DNA of 64,000 nucleotides. Source: Aristolochia californica. Taxonomy: Eukaryota; Streptophyta; Magnoliopsida; Piperales; Aristolochiaceae. Position numbers and translations under genes: made by a program. Below the pieces are notes generated by a model. That model saw only the letters and a program-made list of their open reading frames with translations, had not been told where the DNA came from and searched no databases. The stretch is from the NCBI GenBank assembly GCA_029961685.1, contig JARWKL010000005.1:17202164-17266163 (forward strand), read 5' to 3'. Shown here piece after piece: positions 9,671 to 22,176 of this stretch (positions within the stretch are counted from its first letter, which is position 1; the number at the start of each line of letters is the position of its first letter).

Positions 9671-9907
9671 ATGAACCCAAAAGTTTTGCCGTCCAAGTTT
9701 GGGAAATTCCACCAGTTCAACCCTAACAGCTTGGAATTTTATAAGAATGAGATTTCTTCCACACATGCTTTAAAAATGGATCTGCATGCTTCAAAGGCGT
9801 TAAAGATGCAAATCACCTATGGATCAAAACCTTTTGAAGAGAATGACAAACGTTCATTAAATTCTAAAAGTGAACGTGCGGTGGGATATTTGCCCGAGTC
9901 AAACTAG
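9671..9907 (+). CDS. Repeat-unit 78-aa protein, copy 15
   Basis: Class A protein; no private change noticed. Confidence 0.45.
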   Translation: MNPKVLPSKFGKFHQFNPNSLEFYKNEISSTHALKMDLHASKALKMQITYGSKPFEENDKRSLNSKSERAVGYLPESN

Positions 9908-10328
9908 CCATTATTTTGCCCATTTACAAAAAGCTGACCTAACGATCATAGATGATTGTAAAGTGATTTATCATGCGTTACGGGCTATATTACCCTAAGA
10001 AATGACTTACGGATTGGGAGTCAACACTCAGTTCAAAATTCCCCGACGATTGCAAAACCTGATATATAAGAACTAAAAAGGGCTTACAGTCCCTAAAAAT
10101 TACAGACACACCTTGGAATTATCTCTCTCTACATTTGTGCATTGCGCATTTCCATTTTAGATGTACTCATTTTTCTTAAATAAAAACTTTGAGTTTTCGG
10201 TCTCCCTTCATCCCGTAAACCAAAAATGCAAATAGATCACCACAAAATGAAAATTTTAGAGTTTATGTTTGGAAAAATTTTAAAACAATAACAAATGTAA
10301 GTAAAGAAAATCTATTCACACACCACAA

Positions 10329-10565
10329 ATGAACCCAAAAGTTTTGCCGTCCAAGTTTGGGAAATTCCACCAGTTCAACCCTAACAGCTTGGAATTTTAT
10401 AAGAATGAGATTTCTTCCACACATGCTTTAAAAATGGATCTGCATGCTTCAAAGGCGTTAAAGATGCAAATCACCTATGGATCAAAACCTTTTGAAGAGA
10501 ATGACAAACGTTCATTAAATTCTAAAAGTGAACGTGCGGTGGGATATTTGCCCGAGTCAAACTAG
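10329..10565 (+). CDS. Repeat-unit 78-aa protein, copy 16
   Basis: Class A protein; no private change noticed. Confidence 0.45.
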   Translation: MNPKVLPSKFGKFHQFNPNSLEFYKNEISSTHALKMDLHASKALKMQITYGSKPFEENDKRSLNSKSERAVGYLPESN

Positions 10566-10986
10566 CCATTATTTTGCCCATTTACAAAAAGCTGACCTAA
10601 CGATCATAGATGATTGTAAAGTGATTTATCATGCGTTACGGGCTATATTACCCTAAGAAATGACTTACGGATTGGGAGTCAACACTCAGTTCAAAATTCC
10701 CCGACGATTGCAAAACCTGATATATAAGAACTAAAAAGGGCTTACAGTCCCTAAAAATTACAGACACACCTTGGAATTATCTCTCTCTACATTTGTGCAT
10801 TGCGCATTTCCATTTTAGATGTACTCATTTTTCTTAAATAAAAACTTTGAGTTTTCGGTCTCCCTTCATCCCGTAAACCAAAAATGCAAATAGATCACCA
10901 CAAAATGAAAATTTTAGAGTTTATGTTTGGAAAAATTTTAAAACAATAACAAATGTAAGTAAAGAAAATCTATTCACACACCACAA

Positions 10987-11223
10987 ATGAACCCAAAAGT
11001 TTTGCCGTCCAAGTTTGGGAAATTCCACCAGTTCAACCCTAACAGCTTGGAATTTTATAAGAATGAGATTTCTTCCACACATGCTTTAAAAATGGATCTG
11101 CATGCTTCAAAGGCGTTAAAGATGCAAATCACCTATGGATCAAAACCTTTTGAAGAGAATGACAAACGTTCATTAAATTCTAAAAGTGAACGTGCGGTGG
11201 GATATTTGCCCGAGTCAAACTAG
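10987..11223 (+). CDS. Repeat-unit 78-aa protein, copy 17
   Basis: Class A protein; last of the uniform 658-bp run at the left. Confidence 0.45.
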   Translation: MNPKVLPSKFGKFHQFNPNSLEFYKNEISSTHALKMDLHASKALKMQITYGSKPFEENDKRSLNSKSERAVGYLPESN

Positions 11224-11646
11224 CCATTATTTTGCCCATTTACAAAAAGCTGACCTAACGATCATAGATGATTGTAAAGTGATTTATCATGCGTTACGGG
11301 CTATATTACCCTAAGAAATGACTTACGGATTGGGAGTCAACACTCAGTTCAAAATTCCCCGACGATTGCAAAACCTGATATATAAGAACTAAAAAGGGCT
11401 TACAGTCCCTAAAAATTACAGACACACCTTGGAATTATCTCTCTCTACATTTGTGCATTGCGCATTTCCATTTTAGATGTACTCATTTTTCTTAAATAAA
11501 AACTTTGAGTTTTCGGTCTCCCTTCATCCCGTAAACCAAAAATGCAAAAATAGATCACCACAAAATGAAAATTTTAGAGTTTATGTTTGGAAAAATTTTA
11601 AAACAATAACAAATGTAAGTAAAGAAAATCTATTCACACACCACAA

Positions 11647-11883
11647 ATGAACCCAAAAGTTTTGCTGTCCAAGTTTGGGAAATTCCACCAGTTCAACCCT
11701 AACAGCTTGGAATTTTATAAGAATGAGATTTCTTCCACACATGCTTTAAAAATGGATCTGCATGCTTCAAACGCGTTAAAGATGCAAATCACCTATGGAT
11801 CAAAACCTTTTGAAGAGAATGACAAACGTTCATTAAATTCTAAAAGTGAACGTGCGGTGGGATATTTGCCCGAGTCAAACTAG
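11647..11883 (+). CDS. Repeat-unit 78-aa protein, copy 18
   Basis: Pro7 to Leu and Lys42 to Asn. The leader carries a 2-bp A insertion near 11548 that makes this unit 660 bp; the insertion recurs at copy 21. Confidence 0.45.
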   Translation: MNPKVLLSKFGKFHQFNPNSLEFYKNEISSTHALKMDLHASNALKMQITYGSKPFEENDKRSLNSKSERAVGYLPESN

Positions 11884-12304
11884 CCATTATTTTGCCCATT
11901 TACAAAAAGCTGACCTAACGATCATAGATGATTGTAAAGTGATTTATCATGCGTTACGGGCTATATTACCCTAAGAAATGACTTACGGATTGGGAGTCAA
12001 CACTCAGTTCAAAATTCCCCGACGATTGCAAAACCTGATATATAAGAACTAAAAAGGGCTTACAGTCCCTAAAAATTACAGACACACCTTGGAATTATCT
12101 CTCTCTACATTTGTGCATTGCGCATTTCCATTTTAGATGTACTCATTTTTCTTAAATAAAAACTTTGAGTTTTCGGTCTCCCTTCATCCCGTAAACCAAA
12201 AATGCAAACAGATCACCACAAAATGAAAATTTTAGAGTTTATGTTTGGAAAAATTTTAAAACAATAACAAATGTAAGTAAAGAAAATCTATTCACACACC
12301 ACAA

Positions 12305-12541
12305 ATGAACCCAAAAGTTTTGCTGTCCAAGTTTGGGAAATTCCACCAGTTCAACCCTAACAGCTTGGAATTTTATAAGAATGAGATTTCTTCCACACAT
12401 GCTTTAAAAATGGATCTGCACGCTTCAAAGGCGTTAAAGATTCAAATCACCTATGGATCAAAACCTTTTGAAGAGAATGACAAACGTTCATTAAATTCTA
12501 AAAGTGAACGTGCGGTGGGATATTTGCCCGAGTCAAACTAG
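12305..12541 (+). CDS. Repeat-unit 78-aa protein, copy 19
   Basis: Pro7 to Leu and Met46 to Ile; silent His39 (CAC). Leu7 combined with Lys42 makes it a class mosaic. Confidence 0.45.
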   Translation: MNPKVLLSKFGKFHQFNPNSLEFYKNEISSTHALKMDLHASKALKIQITYGSKPFEENDKRSLNSKSERAVGYLPESN

Positions 12542-12962
12542 CCATTATTTTGCCCATTTACAAAAAGCTGACCTAACGATCATAGATGATTGTAAAGTGA
12601 TTTATCATGCGTTACGGGCTATATTACCCTAAGAAATGACTTACGGATTGGGAGTCAACACTCAGTTCAAAATTCCCCGACGATTGCAAAACCTGATATA
12701 TAAGAACTAAAAAGGGCTTACAGTCCCTAAAAATTACAGACACACCTTGGAATTATCTCTCTCTACATTTGTGCATTGCGCATTTCCATTTTAGATGTAC
12801 TCATTTTTCTTAAATAAAAACTTTGAGTTTTCGGTCTCCCTTCATCCCGTAAACCAAAAATGCAAATAGATCACCACAAAATGAAAATTTTAGAGTTTAT
12901 GTTTGGAAAAATTTTAAAACAATAACAAATGTAAGTAAAGAAAATCTATTCACACACCACAA

Positions 12963-13199
12963 ATGAACCCAAAAGTTTTGCCGTCCAAGTTTGGGAAATT
13001 CCACCAGTTCAACCCTAACAGCTTGGAATTTTATAAGAATGAGATTTCTTCCACACATGCTTTAAAAATGGATCTGCATGCTTCAAAGGCGTTAAAGATT
13101 CAAATCACCTATGGATCAAAACCTTTTGAAGAGAATGACAAACGTTCATTAAATTCTAAAAGTGAACGTGCGGTGGGATATTTGCCCGAGTCAAACTAG
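12963..13199 (+). CDS. Repeat-unit 78-aa protein, copy 20
   Basis: Met46 to Ile only. Confidence 0.45.
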   Translation: MNPKVLPSKFGKFHQFNPNSLEFYKNEISSTHALKMDLHASKALKIQITYGSKPFEENDKRSLNSKSERAVGYLPESN

Positions 13200-13622
13200 C
13201 CATTATTTTGCCCATTTACAAAAAGCTGACCTAACGATCATAGATGATTGTAAAGTGATTTATCATGCGTTACGGGCTATATTACCCTAAGAAATGACTT
13301 ACGGATTGGGAGTCAACACTCAGTTCAAAATTCCCCGACGATTGCAAAACCTGATATATAAGAACTAAAAAGGGCTTACAGTCCCTAAAAATTACAGACA
13401 CACCTTGGAATTATCTCTCTCTACATTTGTGCATTGCGCATTTCCATTTTAGATGTACTCATTTTTCTTAAATAAAAACTTTGAGTTTTCGGTCTCCCTT
13501 CATCCCGTAAACCAAAAATGCAAAAATAGATCACCACAAAATGAAAATTTTAGAGTTTATGTTTGGAAAAATTTTAAAACAATAACAAATGTAAGTAAAG
13601 AAAATCTATTCACACACCACAA

Positions 13623-13859
13623 ATGAACCCAAAAGTTTTGCTGTCCAAGTTTGGGAAATTCCACCAGTTCAACCCTAACAGCTTGGAATTTTATAAGAAT
13701 GAGATTTCTTCCACACATGCTTTAAAAATGGATCTGCATGCTTCAAACGCGTTAAAGATGCAAATCACCTATGGATCAAAACCTTTTGAAGAGAATGACA
13801 AACGTTCATTAAATTCTAAAAGTGAACGTGCGGTGGGATATTTGCCCGAGTCAAACTAG
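13623..13859 (+). CDS. Repeat-unit 78-aa protein, copy 21
   Basis: Pro7 to Leu and Lys42 to Asn, with the same 2-bp leader insertion as copy 18 (near 13524). Confidence 0.45.
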   Translation: MNPKVLLSKFGKFHQFNPNSLEFYKNEISSTHALKMDLHASNALKMQITYGSKPFEENDKRSLNSKSERAVGYLPESN

Positions 13860-14280
13860 CCATTATTTTGCCCATTTACAAAAAGCTGACCTAACGATCA
13901 TAGATGATTGTAAAGTGATTTATCATGCGTTACGGGCTATATTACCCTAAGAAATGACTTACGGATTGGGAGTCAACACTCAGTTCAAAATTCCCCGACG
14001 ATTGCAAAACCTGATATATAAGAACTAAAAAGGGCTTACAGTCCCTAAAAATTACAGACACACCTTGGAATTATCTCTCTCTACATTTGTGCATTGCGCA
14101 TTTCCATTTTAGATGTACTCATTTTTCTTAAATAAAAACTTTGAGTTTTCGGTCTCCCTTCATCCCGTAAACCAAAAATGCAAATAGATCACCACAAAAT
14201 GAAAATTTTAGAGTTTATGTTTGGAAAAATTTTAAAACAATAACAAATGTAAGTAAAGAAAATCTATTCACACACCACAA

Positions 14281-14517
14281 ATGAACCCAAAAGTTTTGCC
14301 GTCCAAGTTTGGGAAATTCCACCAGTTCAACCCTAACAGCTTGGAATTTTATAAGAATGAGATTTCTTCCACACATGCTTTAAAAATGGATCTGCATGCT
14401 TCAAAGGCGTTAAAGATGCAAATCACCTATGGATCAAAACCTTTTGAAGAGAATGACAAACGTTCATTAAATTCTAAAAGTGAACGTGCGGTGGGATATT
14501 TGCCCGAGTCAAACTAG
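14281..14517 (+). CDS. Repeat-unit 78-aa protein, copy 22
   Basis: Class A protein; start of a long uniform 658-bp run to copy 54. Confidence 0.45.
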   Translation: MNPKVLPSKFGKFHQFNPNSLEFYKNEISSTHALKMDLHASKALKMQITYGSKPFEENDKRSLNSKSERAVGYLPESN

Positions 14518-14938
14518 CCATTATTTTGCCCATTTACAAAAAGCTGACCTAACGATCATAGATGATTGTAAAGTGATTTATCATGCGTTACGGGCTATAT
14601 TACCCTAAGAAATGACTTACGGATTGGGAGTCAACACTCAGTTCAAAATTCCCCGACGATTGCAAAACCTGATATATAAGAACTAAAAAGGGCTTACAGT
14701 CCCTAAAAATTACAGACACACCTTGGAATTATCTCTCTCTACATTTGTGCATTGCGCATTTCCATTTTAGATGTACTCATTTTTCTTAAATAAAAACTTT
14801 GAGTTTTCGGTCTCCCTTCATCCCGTAAACCAAAAATGCAAATAGATCACCACAAAATGAAAATTTTAGAGTTTATGTTTGGAAAAATTTTAAAACAATA
14901 ACAAATGTAAGTAAAGAAAATCTATTCACACACCACAA

Positions 14939-15175
14939 ATGAACCCAAAAGTTTTGCCGTCCAAGTTTGGGAAATTCCACCAGTTCAACCCTAACAGCTT
15001 GGAATTTTATAAGAATGAGATTTCTTCCACACATGCTTTAAAAATGGATCTGCATGCTTCAAAGGCGTTAAAGATGCAAATCACCTATGGATCAAAACCT
15101 TTTGAAGAGAATGACAAACGTTCATTAAATTCTAAAAGTGAACGTGCGGTGGGATATTTGCCCGAGTCAAACTAG
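14939..15175 (+). CDS. Repeat-unit 78-aa protein, copy 23
   Basis: Class A protein. Confidence 0.45.
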   Translation: MNPKVLPSKFGKFHQFNPNSLEFYKNEISSTHALKMDLHASKALKMQITYGSKPFEENDKRSLNSKSERAVGYLPESN

Positions 15176-15596
15176 CCATTATTTTGCCCATTTACAAAAA
15201 GCTGACCTAACGATCATAGATGATTGTAAAGTGATTTATCATGCGTTACGGGCTATATTACCCTAAGAAATGACTTACGGATTGGGAGTCAACACTCAGT
15301 TCAAAATTCCCCGACGATTGCAAAACCTGATATATAAGAACTAAAAAGGGCTTACAGTCCCTAAAAATTACAGACACACCTTGGAATTATCTCTCTCTAC
15401 ATTTGTGCATTGCGCATTTCCATTTTAGATGTACTCATTTTTCTTAAATAAAAACTTTGAGTTTTCGGTCTCCCTTCATCCCGTAAACCAAAAATGCAAA
15501 TAGATCACCACAAAATGAAAATTTTAGAGTTTATGTTTCGAAAAATTTTAAAACAATAACAAATGTAAGTAAAGAAAATGTATTCACACACCACAA

Positions 15597-15833
15597 ATGA
15601 ACCCAAAAGTTTTGCCGTCCAAGTTTGGGAAATTCCACCAGTTCAACCCTAACAGCTTGGAATTTTATAAGAATGAGATTTCTTCCACACATGCTTTAAA
15701 AATGGATCTGCATGCTTCAAAGGCGTTAAAGATTCAAATCACCTATGGATCAAAACCTTTTGAAGAGAATGACAAACGTTCATTAAATTCTAAAAGTGAA
15801 CGTGCGGTGGGATATTTGCCCGAGTCAAACTAG
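15597..15833 (+). CDS. Repeat-unit 78-aa protein, copy 24
   Basis: Met46 to Ile; TTCGAAAAA leader and a private G near 15580. Confidence 0.45.
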   Translation: MNPKVLPSKFGKFHQFNPNSLEFYKNEISSTHALKMDLHASKALKIQITYGSKPFEENDKRSLNSKSERAVGYLPESN

Positions 15834-16254
15834 CCATTATTTTGCCCATTTACAAAAAGCTGACCTAACGATCATAGATGATTGTAAAGTGATTTATCAT
15901 GCGTTACGGGCTATATTACCCTAAGAAATGACTTACGGATTGGGAGTCAACACTCAGTTCAAAATTCCCCGACGATTGCAAAACCTGATATATAAGAACT
16001 AAAAAGGGCTTACAGTCCCTAAAAATTACAGACACACCTTGGAATTATCTCTCTCTACATTTGTGCATTGCGCATTTCCATTTTAGATGTACTCATTTTT
16101 CTTAAATAAAAACTTTGAGTTTTCGGTCTCCCTTCATCCCGTAAACCAAAAATGCAAATAGATCACCACAAAATGAAAATTTTAGAGTTTATGTTTGGAA
16201 AAATTTTAAAACAATAACAAATGTAAGTAAAGAAAATCTATTCACACACCACAA

Positions 16255-16491
16255 ATGAACCCAAAAGTTTTGCCGTCCAAGTTTGGGAAATTCCACCAGT
16301 TCAACCCTAACAGCTTGGAATTTTATAAGAATGAGATTTCTTCCACACATGCTTTAAAAATGGATCTGCATGCTTCAAAGGCGTTAAAGATTCAAATCAC
16401 CTATGGATCAAAACCTTTTGAAGAGAATGACAAACGTTCATTAAATTCTAAAAGTGAACGTGCGGTGGGATATTTGCCCGAGTCAAACTAG
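16255..16491 (+). CDS. Repeat-unit 78-aa protein, copy 25
   Basis: Met46 to Ile, as copies 19, 20 and 24. Confidence 0.45.
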   Translation: MNPKVLPSKFGKFHQFNPNSLEFYKNEISSTHALKMDLHASKALKIQITYGSKPFEENDKRSLNSKSERAVGYLPESN

Positions 16492-16912
16492 CCATTATTT
16501 TGCCCATTTACAAAAAGCTGACCTAACGATCATAGATGATTGTAAAGTGATTTATCATGCGTTACGGGCTATATTACCCTAAGAAATGACTTACGGATTG
16601 GGAGTCAACACTCAGTTCAAAATTCCCCGACGATTGCAAAACCTGATATATAAGAACTAAAAAGGGCTTACAGTCCCTAAAAATTACAGACACACCTTGG
16701 AATTATCTCTCTCTACATTTGTGCATTGCGCATTTCCATTTTAGATGTACTCATTTTTCTTAAATAAAAACTTTGAGTTTTCGGTCTCCCTTCATCCCGT
16801 AAACCAAAAATGCAAATAGATCACCACAAAATGAAAATTTTAGAGTTTATGTTTCGAAAAATTTTAAAACAATAACAAATGTAAGTAAAGAAAATCTATT
16901 CACACACCACAA

Positions 16913-17149
16913 ATGAACCCAAAAGTTTTGCCGTCCAAGTTTGGGAAATTCCACCAGTTCAACCCTAACAGCTTGGAATTTTATAAGAATGAGATTTCTT
17001 CCACACATGCTTTAAAAATGGATCTGCATGCTTCAAAGGCGTTAAAGATGCAAATCACCTATGGATCAAAACCTTTTGAAGAGAATGACAAACGTTCATT
17101 AAATTCTAAAAGTGAACGTGCGGTGGGATATTTGCCCGAGTCAAACTAG
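16913..17149 (+). CDS. Repeat-unit 78-aa protein, copy 26
   Basis: Class A protein with the TTCGAAAAA leader. Confidence 0.45.
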   Translation: MNPKVLPSKFGKFHQFNPNSLEFYKNEISSTHALKMDLHASKALKMQITYGSKPFEENDKRSLNSKSERAVGYLPESN

Positions 17150-17570
17150 CCATTATTTTGCCCATTTACAAAAAGCTGACCTAACGATCATAGATGATTG
17201 TAAAGTGATTTATCATGCGTTACGGGCTATATTACCCTAAGAAATGACTTACGGATTGGGAGTCAACACTCAGTTCAAAATTCCCCGACGATTGCAAAAC
17301 CTGATATATAAGAACTAAAAAGGGCTTACAGTCCCTAAAAATTACAGACACACCTTGGAATTATCTCTCTCTACATTTGTGCATTGCGCATTTCCATTTT
17401 AGATGTACTCATTTTTCTTAAATAAAAACTTTGAGTTTTCGGTCTCCCTTCATCCCGTAAACCAAAAATGCAAATAGATCACCACAAAATGAAAATTTTA
17501 GAGTTTATGTTTGGAAAAATTTTAAAACAATAACAAATGTAAGTAAAGAAAATCTATTCACACACCACAA

Positions 17571-17807
17571 ATGAACCCAAAAGTTTTGCCGTCCAAGTTT
17601 GGGAAATTCCACCAGTTCAACCCTAACAGCTTGGAATTTTATAAGAATGAGATTTCTTCCACACATGCTTTAAAAATGGATCTGCATGCTTCAAAGGCGT
17701 TAAAGATGCAAATCACCTATGGATCAAAACCTTTTGAAGAGAATGACAAACGTTCATTAAATTCTAAAAGTGAACGTGCGGTGGGATATTTGCCCGAGTC
17801 AAACTAG
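17571..17807 (+). CDS. Repeat-unit 78-aa protein, copy 27
   Basis: Class A protein. Confidence 0.45.
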   Translation: MNPKVLPSKFGKFHQFNPNSLEFYKNEISSTHALKMDLHASKALKMQITYGSKPFEENDKRSLNSKSERAVGYLPESN

Positions 17808-18228
17808 CCATTATTTTGCCCATTTACAAAAAGCTGACCTAACGATCATAGATGATTGTAAAGTGATTTATCATGCGTTACGGGCTATATTACCCTAAGA
17901 AATGACTTACGGATTGGGAGTCAACACTCAGTTCAAAATTCCCCGACGATTGCAAAACCTGATATATAAGAACTAAAAAGGGCTTACAGTCCCTAAAAAT
18001 TACAGACACACCTTGGAATTATCTCTCTCTACATTTGTGCATTGCGCATTTCCATTTTAGATGTACTCATTTTTCTTAAATAAAAACATTGAGTTTTCGG
18101 TCTCCCTTCATCCCGTAAACCAAAAATGCAAATAGATCACCACAAAATGAAAATTTTAGAGTTTATGTTTGGAAAAATTTTAAAACAATAACAAATGTAA
18201 GTAAAGAAAATCTATTCACACACCACAA

Positions 18229-18465
18229 ATGAACCCAAAAGTTTTGCCGTCCAAGTTTGGGAAATTCCACCAGTTCAACCCTAACAGCTTGGAATTTTAT
18301 AAGAATGAGATTTCTTCCACACATGCTTTAAAAATGGATCTGCATGCTTCAAAGGCGTTAAAGATGCAAATCACCTATGGATCAAAACCTTTTGAAGAGA
18401 ATGACAAACGTTCATTAAATTCTAAAAGTGAACGTGCGGTGGGATATTTGCCCGAGTCAAACTAG
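18229..18465 (+). CDS. Repeat-unit 78-aa protein, copy 28
   Basis: Class A protein; a private A in the leader near 18088. Confidence 0.45.
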   Translation: MNPKVLPSKFGKFHQFNPNSLEFYKNEISSTHALKMDLHASKALKMQITYGSKPFEENDKRSLNSKSERAVGYLPESN

Positions 18466-18886
18466 CCATTATTTTGCCCATTTACAAAAAGCTGACCTAA
18501 CGATCATAGATGATTGTAAAGTGATTTATCATGCGTTACGGGCTATATTACCCTAAGAAATGACTTACGGATTGGGAGTCAACACTCATTTCAAAATTCC
18601 CCGACGATTGCAAAACCTGATATATAAGAACTAAAAAGGGCTTACAGTCCCTAAAAATTACAGACACACCTTGGAATTATCTCTCTCTACATTTGTGCAT
18701 TGCGCATTTCCATTTTAGATGTACTCATTTTTCTTAAATAAAAACTTTGAGTTTTCGGTCTCCCTTCATCCCGTAAACCAAAAATGCAAATAGATCACCA
18801 CAAAATGAAAATTTTAGAGTTTATGTTTCGAAAAATTTTAAAACAATAACAAATGTAAGTAAAGAAAATCTATTCACACACCACAA

Positions 18887-19123
18887 ATGAACCCAAAAGT
18901 TTTGCCATCCAAGTTTGGGAAATTCCACCAGTTCAACCCTAACAGCTTGGAATTTTATAAGAATGAGATTTCTTCCACACATGCTTTAAAAATGGATCTG
19001 CATGCTTCAAAGGCGTTAAAGATGCAAATCACCTATGGATCAAAACCTTTTGAAGAGAATGACAAACGTTCATTAAATTCTAAAAGTGAACGTGCGGTGG
19101 GATATTTGCCCGAGTCAAACTAG
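18887..19123 (+). CDS. Repeat-unit 78-aa protein, copy 29
   Basis: Class A protein with silent Pro7 (CCA), shared only with copy 32 three units on. Confidence 0.45.
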   Translation: MNPKVLPSKFGKFHQFNPNSLEFYKNEISSTHALKMDLHASKALKMQITYGSKPFEENDKRSLNSKSERAVGYLPESN

Positions 19124-19544
19124 CCATTATTTTGCCCATTTACAAAAAGCTGACCTAACGATCATAGATGATTGTAAAGTGATTTATCATGCGTTACGGG
19201 CTATATTACCCTAAGAAATGACTTACGGATTGGGAGTCAACACTCAGTTCAAAATTCCCCGACGATTGCAAAACCTGATATATAAGAACTAAAAAGGGCT
19301 TACAGTCCCTAAAAATTACAGACACACCTTGGAATTATCTCTCTCTACATTTGTGCATTGCGCATTTCCATTTTAGATGTACTCATTTTTCTTAAATAAA
19401 AACTTTGAGTTTTCGGTCTCCCTTCATCCCGTAAACCAAAAATGCAAATAGATCACCACAAAATGAAAATTTTAGAGTTTATGTTTCGAAAAATTTTAAA
19501 ACAATAACAAATGTAAGTAAAGAAAATCTATTCACACACCACAA

Positions 19545-19781
19545 ATGAACCCAAAAGTTTTGCCGTCCAAGTTTGGGAAATTCCACCAGTTCAACCCTAA
19601 CAGCTTGGAATTTTATAAGAATGAGATTTCTTCCACACATGCTTTAAAAATGGATCTGCATGCTTCAAAGGCGTTAAAGATGCAAATCACCTATGGATCA
19701 AAACCTTTTGAAGAGAATGACAAACGTTCATTAAATTCTAAAAGTGAACGTGCGGTGGGATATTTGCCCGAGTCAAACTAG
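19545..19781 (+). CDS. Repeat-unit 78-aa protein, copy 30
   Basis: Class A protein with the TTCGAAAAA leader. Confidence 0.45.
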   Translation: MNPKVLPSKFGKFHQFNPNSLEFYKNEISSTHALKMDLHASKALKMQITYGSKPFEENDKRSLNSKSERAVGYLPESN

Positions 19782-20202
19782 CCATTATTTTGCCCATTTA
19801 CAAAAAGCTGACCTAACGATCATAGATGATTGTAAAGTGATTTATCATGCGTTACGGGCTATATTACCCTAAGAAATGACTTACGGATTGGGAGTCAACA
19901 CTCAGTTCAAAATTCCCCGACGATTGCAAAACCTGATATATAAGAACTAAAAAGGGCTTACAGTCCCTAAAAATTACAGACACACCTTGGAATTATCTCT
20001 CTCTACATTTGTGCATTGCGCATTTCCATTTTAGATGTACTCATTTTTCTTAAATAAAAACTTTGAGTTTTCGGTCTCCCTTCATCCCGTAAACCAAAAA
20101 TGCAAATAGATCACCACAAAATGAAAATTTTAGAGTTTATGTTTGGAAAAATTTTAAAACAATAACAAATGTAAGTAAAGAAAATCTATTCACACACCAC
20201 AA

Positions 20203-20439
20203 ATGAACCCAAAAGTTTTGCCGTCCAAGTTTGGGAAATTCCACCAGTTCAACCCTAACAGCTTGGAATTTTATAAGAATGAGATTTCTTCCACACATGC
20301 TTTAAAAATGGATCTGCATGCTTCAAAGGCGTTAAAGATGCAAATCACCTATGGATCAAAACCTTTTGAAGAGAATGACAAACGTTCATTAAATTCTAAA
20401 AGTGAACGTGCGGTGGGATATTTGCCCGAGTCAAACTAG
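20203..20439 (+). CDS. Repeat-unit 78-aa protein, copy 31
   Basis: Class A protein. Confidence 0.45.
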   Translation: MNPKVLPSKFGKFHQFNPNSLEFYKNEISSTHALKMDLHASKALKMQITYGSKPFEENDKRSLNSKSERAVGYLPESN

Positions 20440-20860
20440 CCATTATTTTGCCCATTTACAAAAAGCTGACCTAACGATCATAGATGATTGTAAAGTGATT
20501 TATCATGCGTTACGGGCTATATTACCCTAAGAAATGACTTACGGATTGGGAGTCAACACTCAGTTCAAAATTCCCCGACGATTGCAAAACCTGATATATA
20601 AGAACTAAAAAGGGCTTACAGTCCCTAAAAATTACAGACACACCTTGGAATTATCTCTCTCTACATTTGTGCATTGCGCATTTCCATTTTAGATGTACTC
20701 ATTTTTCTTAAATAAAAACTTTGAGTTTTCGGTCTCCCTTCATCCCGTAAACCAAAAATGCAAATAGATCACCACAAAATGAAAATTTTAGAGTTTATGT
20801 TTCGAAAAATTTTAAAACAATAACAAATGTAAGTAAAGAAAATCTATTCACACACCACAA

Positions 20861-21097
20861 ATGAACCCAAAAGTTTTGCCATCCAAGTTTGGGAAATTCC
20901 ACCAGTTCAACCCTAACAGCTTGGAATTTTATAAGAATGAGATTTCTTCCACACATGCTTTAAAAATGGATCTGCATGCTTCAAAGGCGTTAAAGATGCA
21001 AATCACCTATGGATCAAAACCTTTTGAAGAGAATGACAAACGTTCATTAAATTCTAAAAGTGAACGTGCGGTGGGATATTTGCCCGAGTCAAACTAG
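20861..21097 (+). CDS. Repeat-unit 78-aa protein, copy 32
   Basis: Class A protein with silent Pro7 (CCA) and the TTCGAAAAA leader, as copy 29. Confidence 0.45.
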   Translation: MNPKVLPSKFGKFHQFNPNSLEFYKNEISSTHALKMDLHASKALKMQITYGSKPFEENDKRSLNSKSERAVGYLPESN

Positions 21098-21518
21098 CCA
21101 TTATTTTGCCCATTTACAAAAAGCTGACCTAACGATCATAGATGATTGTAAAGTGATTTATCATGCGTTACGGGCTATATTACCCTAAGAAATGACTTAC
21201 GGATTGGGAGTCAACACTCAGTTCAAAATTCCCCGACGATTGCAAAACCTGATATATAAGAACTAAAAAGGGCTTACAGTCCCTAAAAATTACAGACACA
21301 CCTTGGAATTATCTCTCTCTACATTTGTGCATTGCGCATTTCCATTTTAGATGTACTCATTTTTCTTAAATAAAAACTTTGAGTTTTCGGTCTCCCTTAA
21401 TCCCGTAAACCAAAAATGCAAATAGATCACCACAAAATGAAAATTTTAGAGTTTATGTTTCGAAAAATTTTAAAACAATAACAAATGTAAGTAAAGAAAA
21501 TCTATTCACACACCACAA

Positions 21519-21755
21519 ATGAACCCAAAAGTTTTGCCGTCCAAGTTTGGGAAATTCCACCAGTTCAACCCTAACAGCTTGGAATTTTATAAGAATGAGA
21601 TTTCTTCCACACATGCTTTAAAAATGGATCTGCATGCTTCAAAGGCGTTAAAGATGCAAATCACCTATGGATCAAAACCTTTTGAAGAGAATGACAAACG
21701 TTCATTAAATTCTAAAAGTGAACGTGCGGTGGGATATTTGCCCGAGTCAAACTAG
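21519..21755 (+). CDS. Repeat-unit 78-aa protein, copy 33
   Basis: Class A protein with the TTCGAAAAA leader, as copy 30. Confidence 0.45.
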   Translation: MNPKVLPSKFGKFHQFNPNSLEFYKNEISSTHALKMDLHASKALKMQITYGSKPFEENDKRSLNSKSERAVGYLPESN

Positions 21756-22176
21756 CCATTATTTTGCCCATTTACAAAAAGCTGACCTAACGATCATAGA
21801 TGATTGTAAAGTGATTTATCATGCGTTACGGGCTATATTACCCTAAGAAATGACTTACGGATTGGGAGTCAACACTCAGTTCAAAATTCCCCGACGATTG
21901 CAAAACCTGATATATAAGAACTAAAAAGGGCTTACAGTCCCTAAAAATTACAGACACACCTTGGAATTATCTCTCTCTACATTTGTGCATTGCGCATTTC
22001 CATTTTAGATGTACTCATTTTTCTTAAATAAAAACTTTGAGTTTTCGGTCTCCCTTCATCCCGTAAACCAAAAATGCAAATAGATCACCACAAAATGAAA
22101 ATTTTAGAGTTTATGTTTGGAAAAATTTTAAAACAATAACAAATGTAAGTAAAGAAAATCTATTCACACACCACAA

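Larger units (their letters stand above)
11224..13859. repeat. Local three-unit duplication
   Basis: The units of copies 18 and 21 share a 2-bp A insertion in the leader (near 11548 and 13524) with Leu7/Asn42, at an offset of three units. Copies 19 and 20 between them share Ile46. Confidence 0.6.
18466..21755. repeat. Local three-unit higher-order repeat
   Basis: The silent CCA at Pro7 occurs only in copies 29 and 32. The TTCGAAAAA leader occurs in 29, 30, 32 and 33 but not 31 or 34. The pattern repeats at 1974 bp, three units. Confidence 0.65.
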
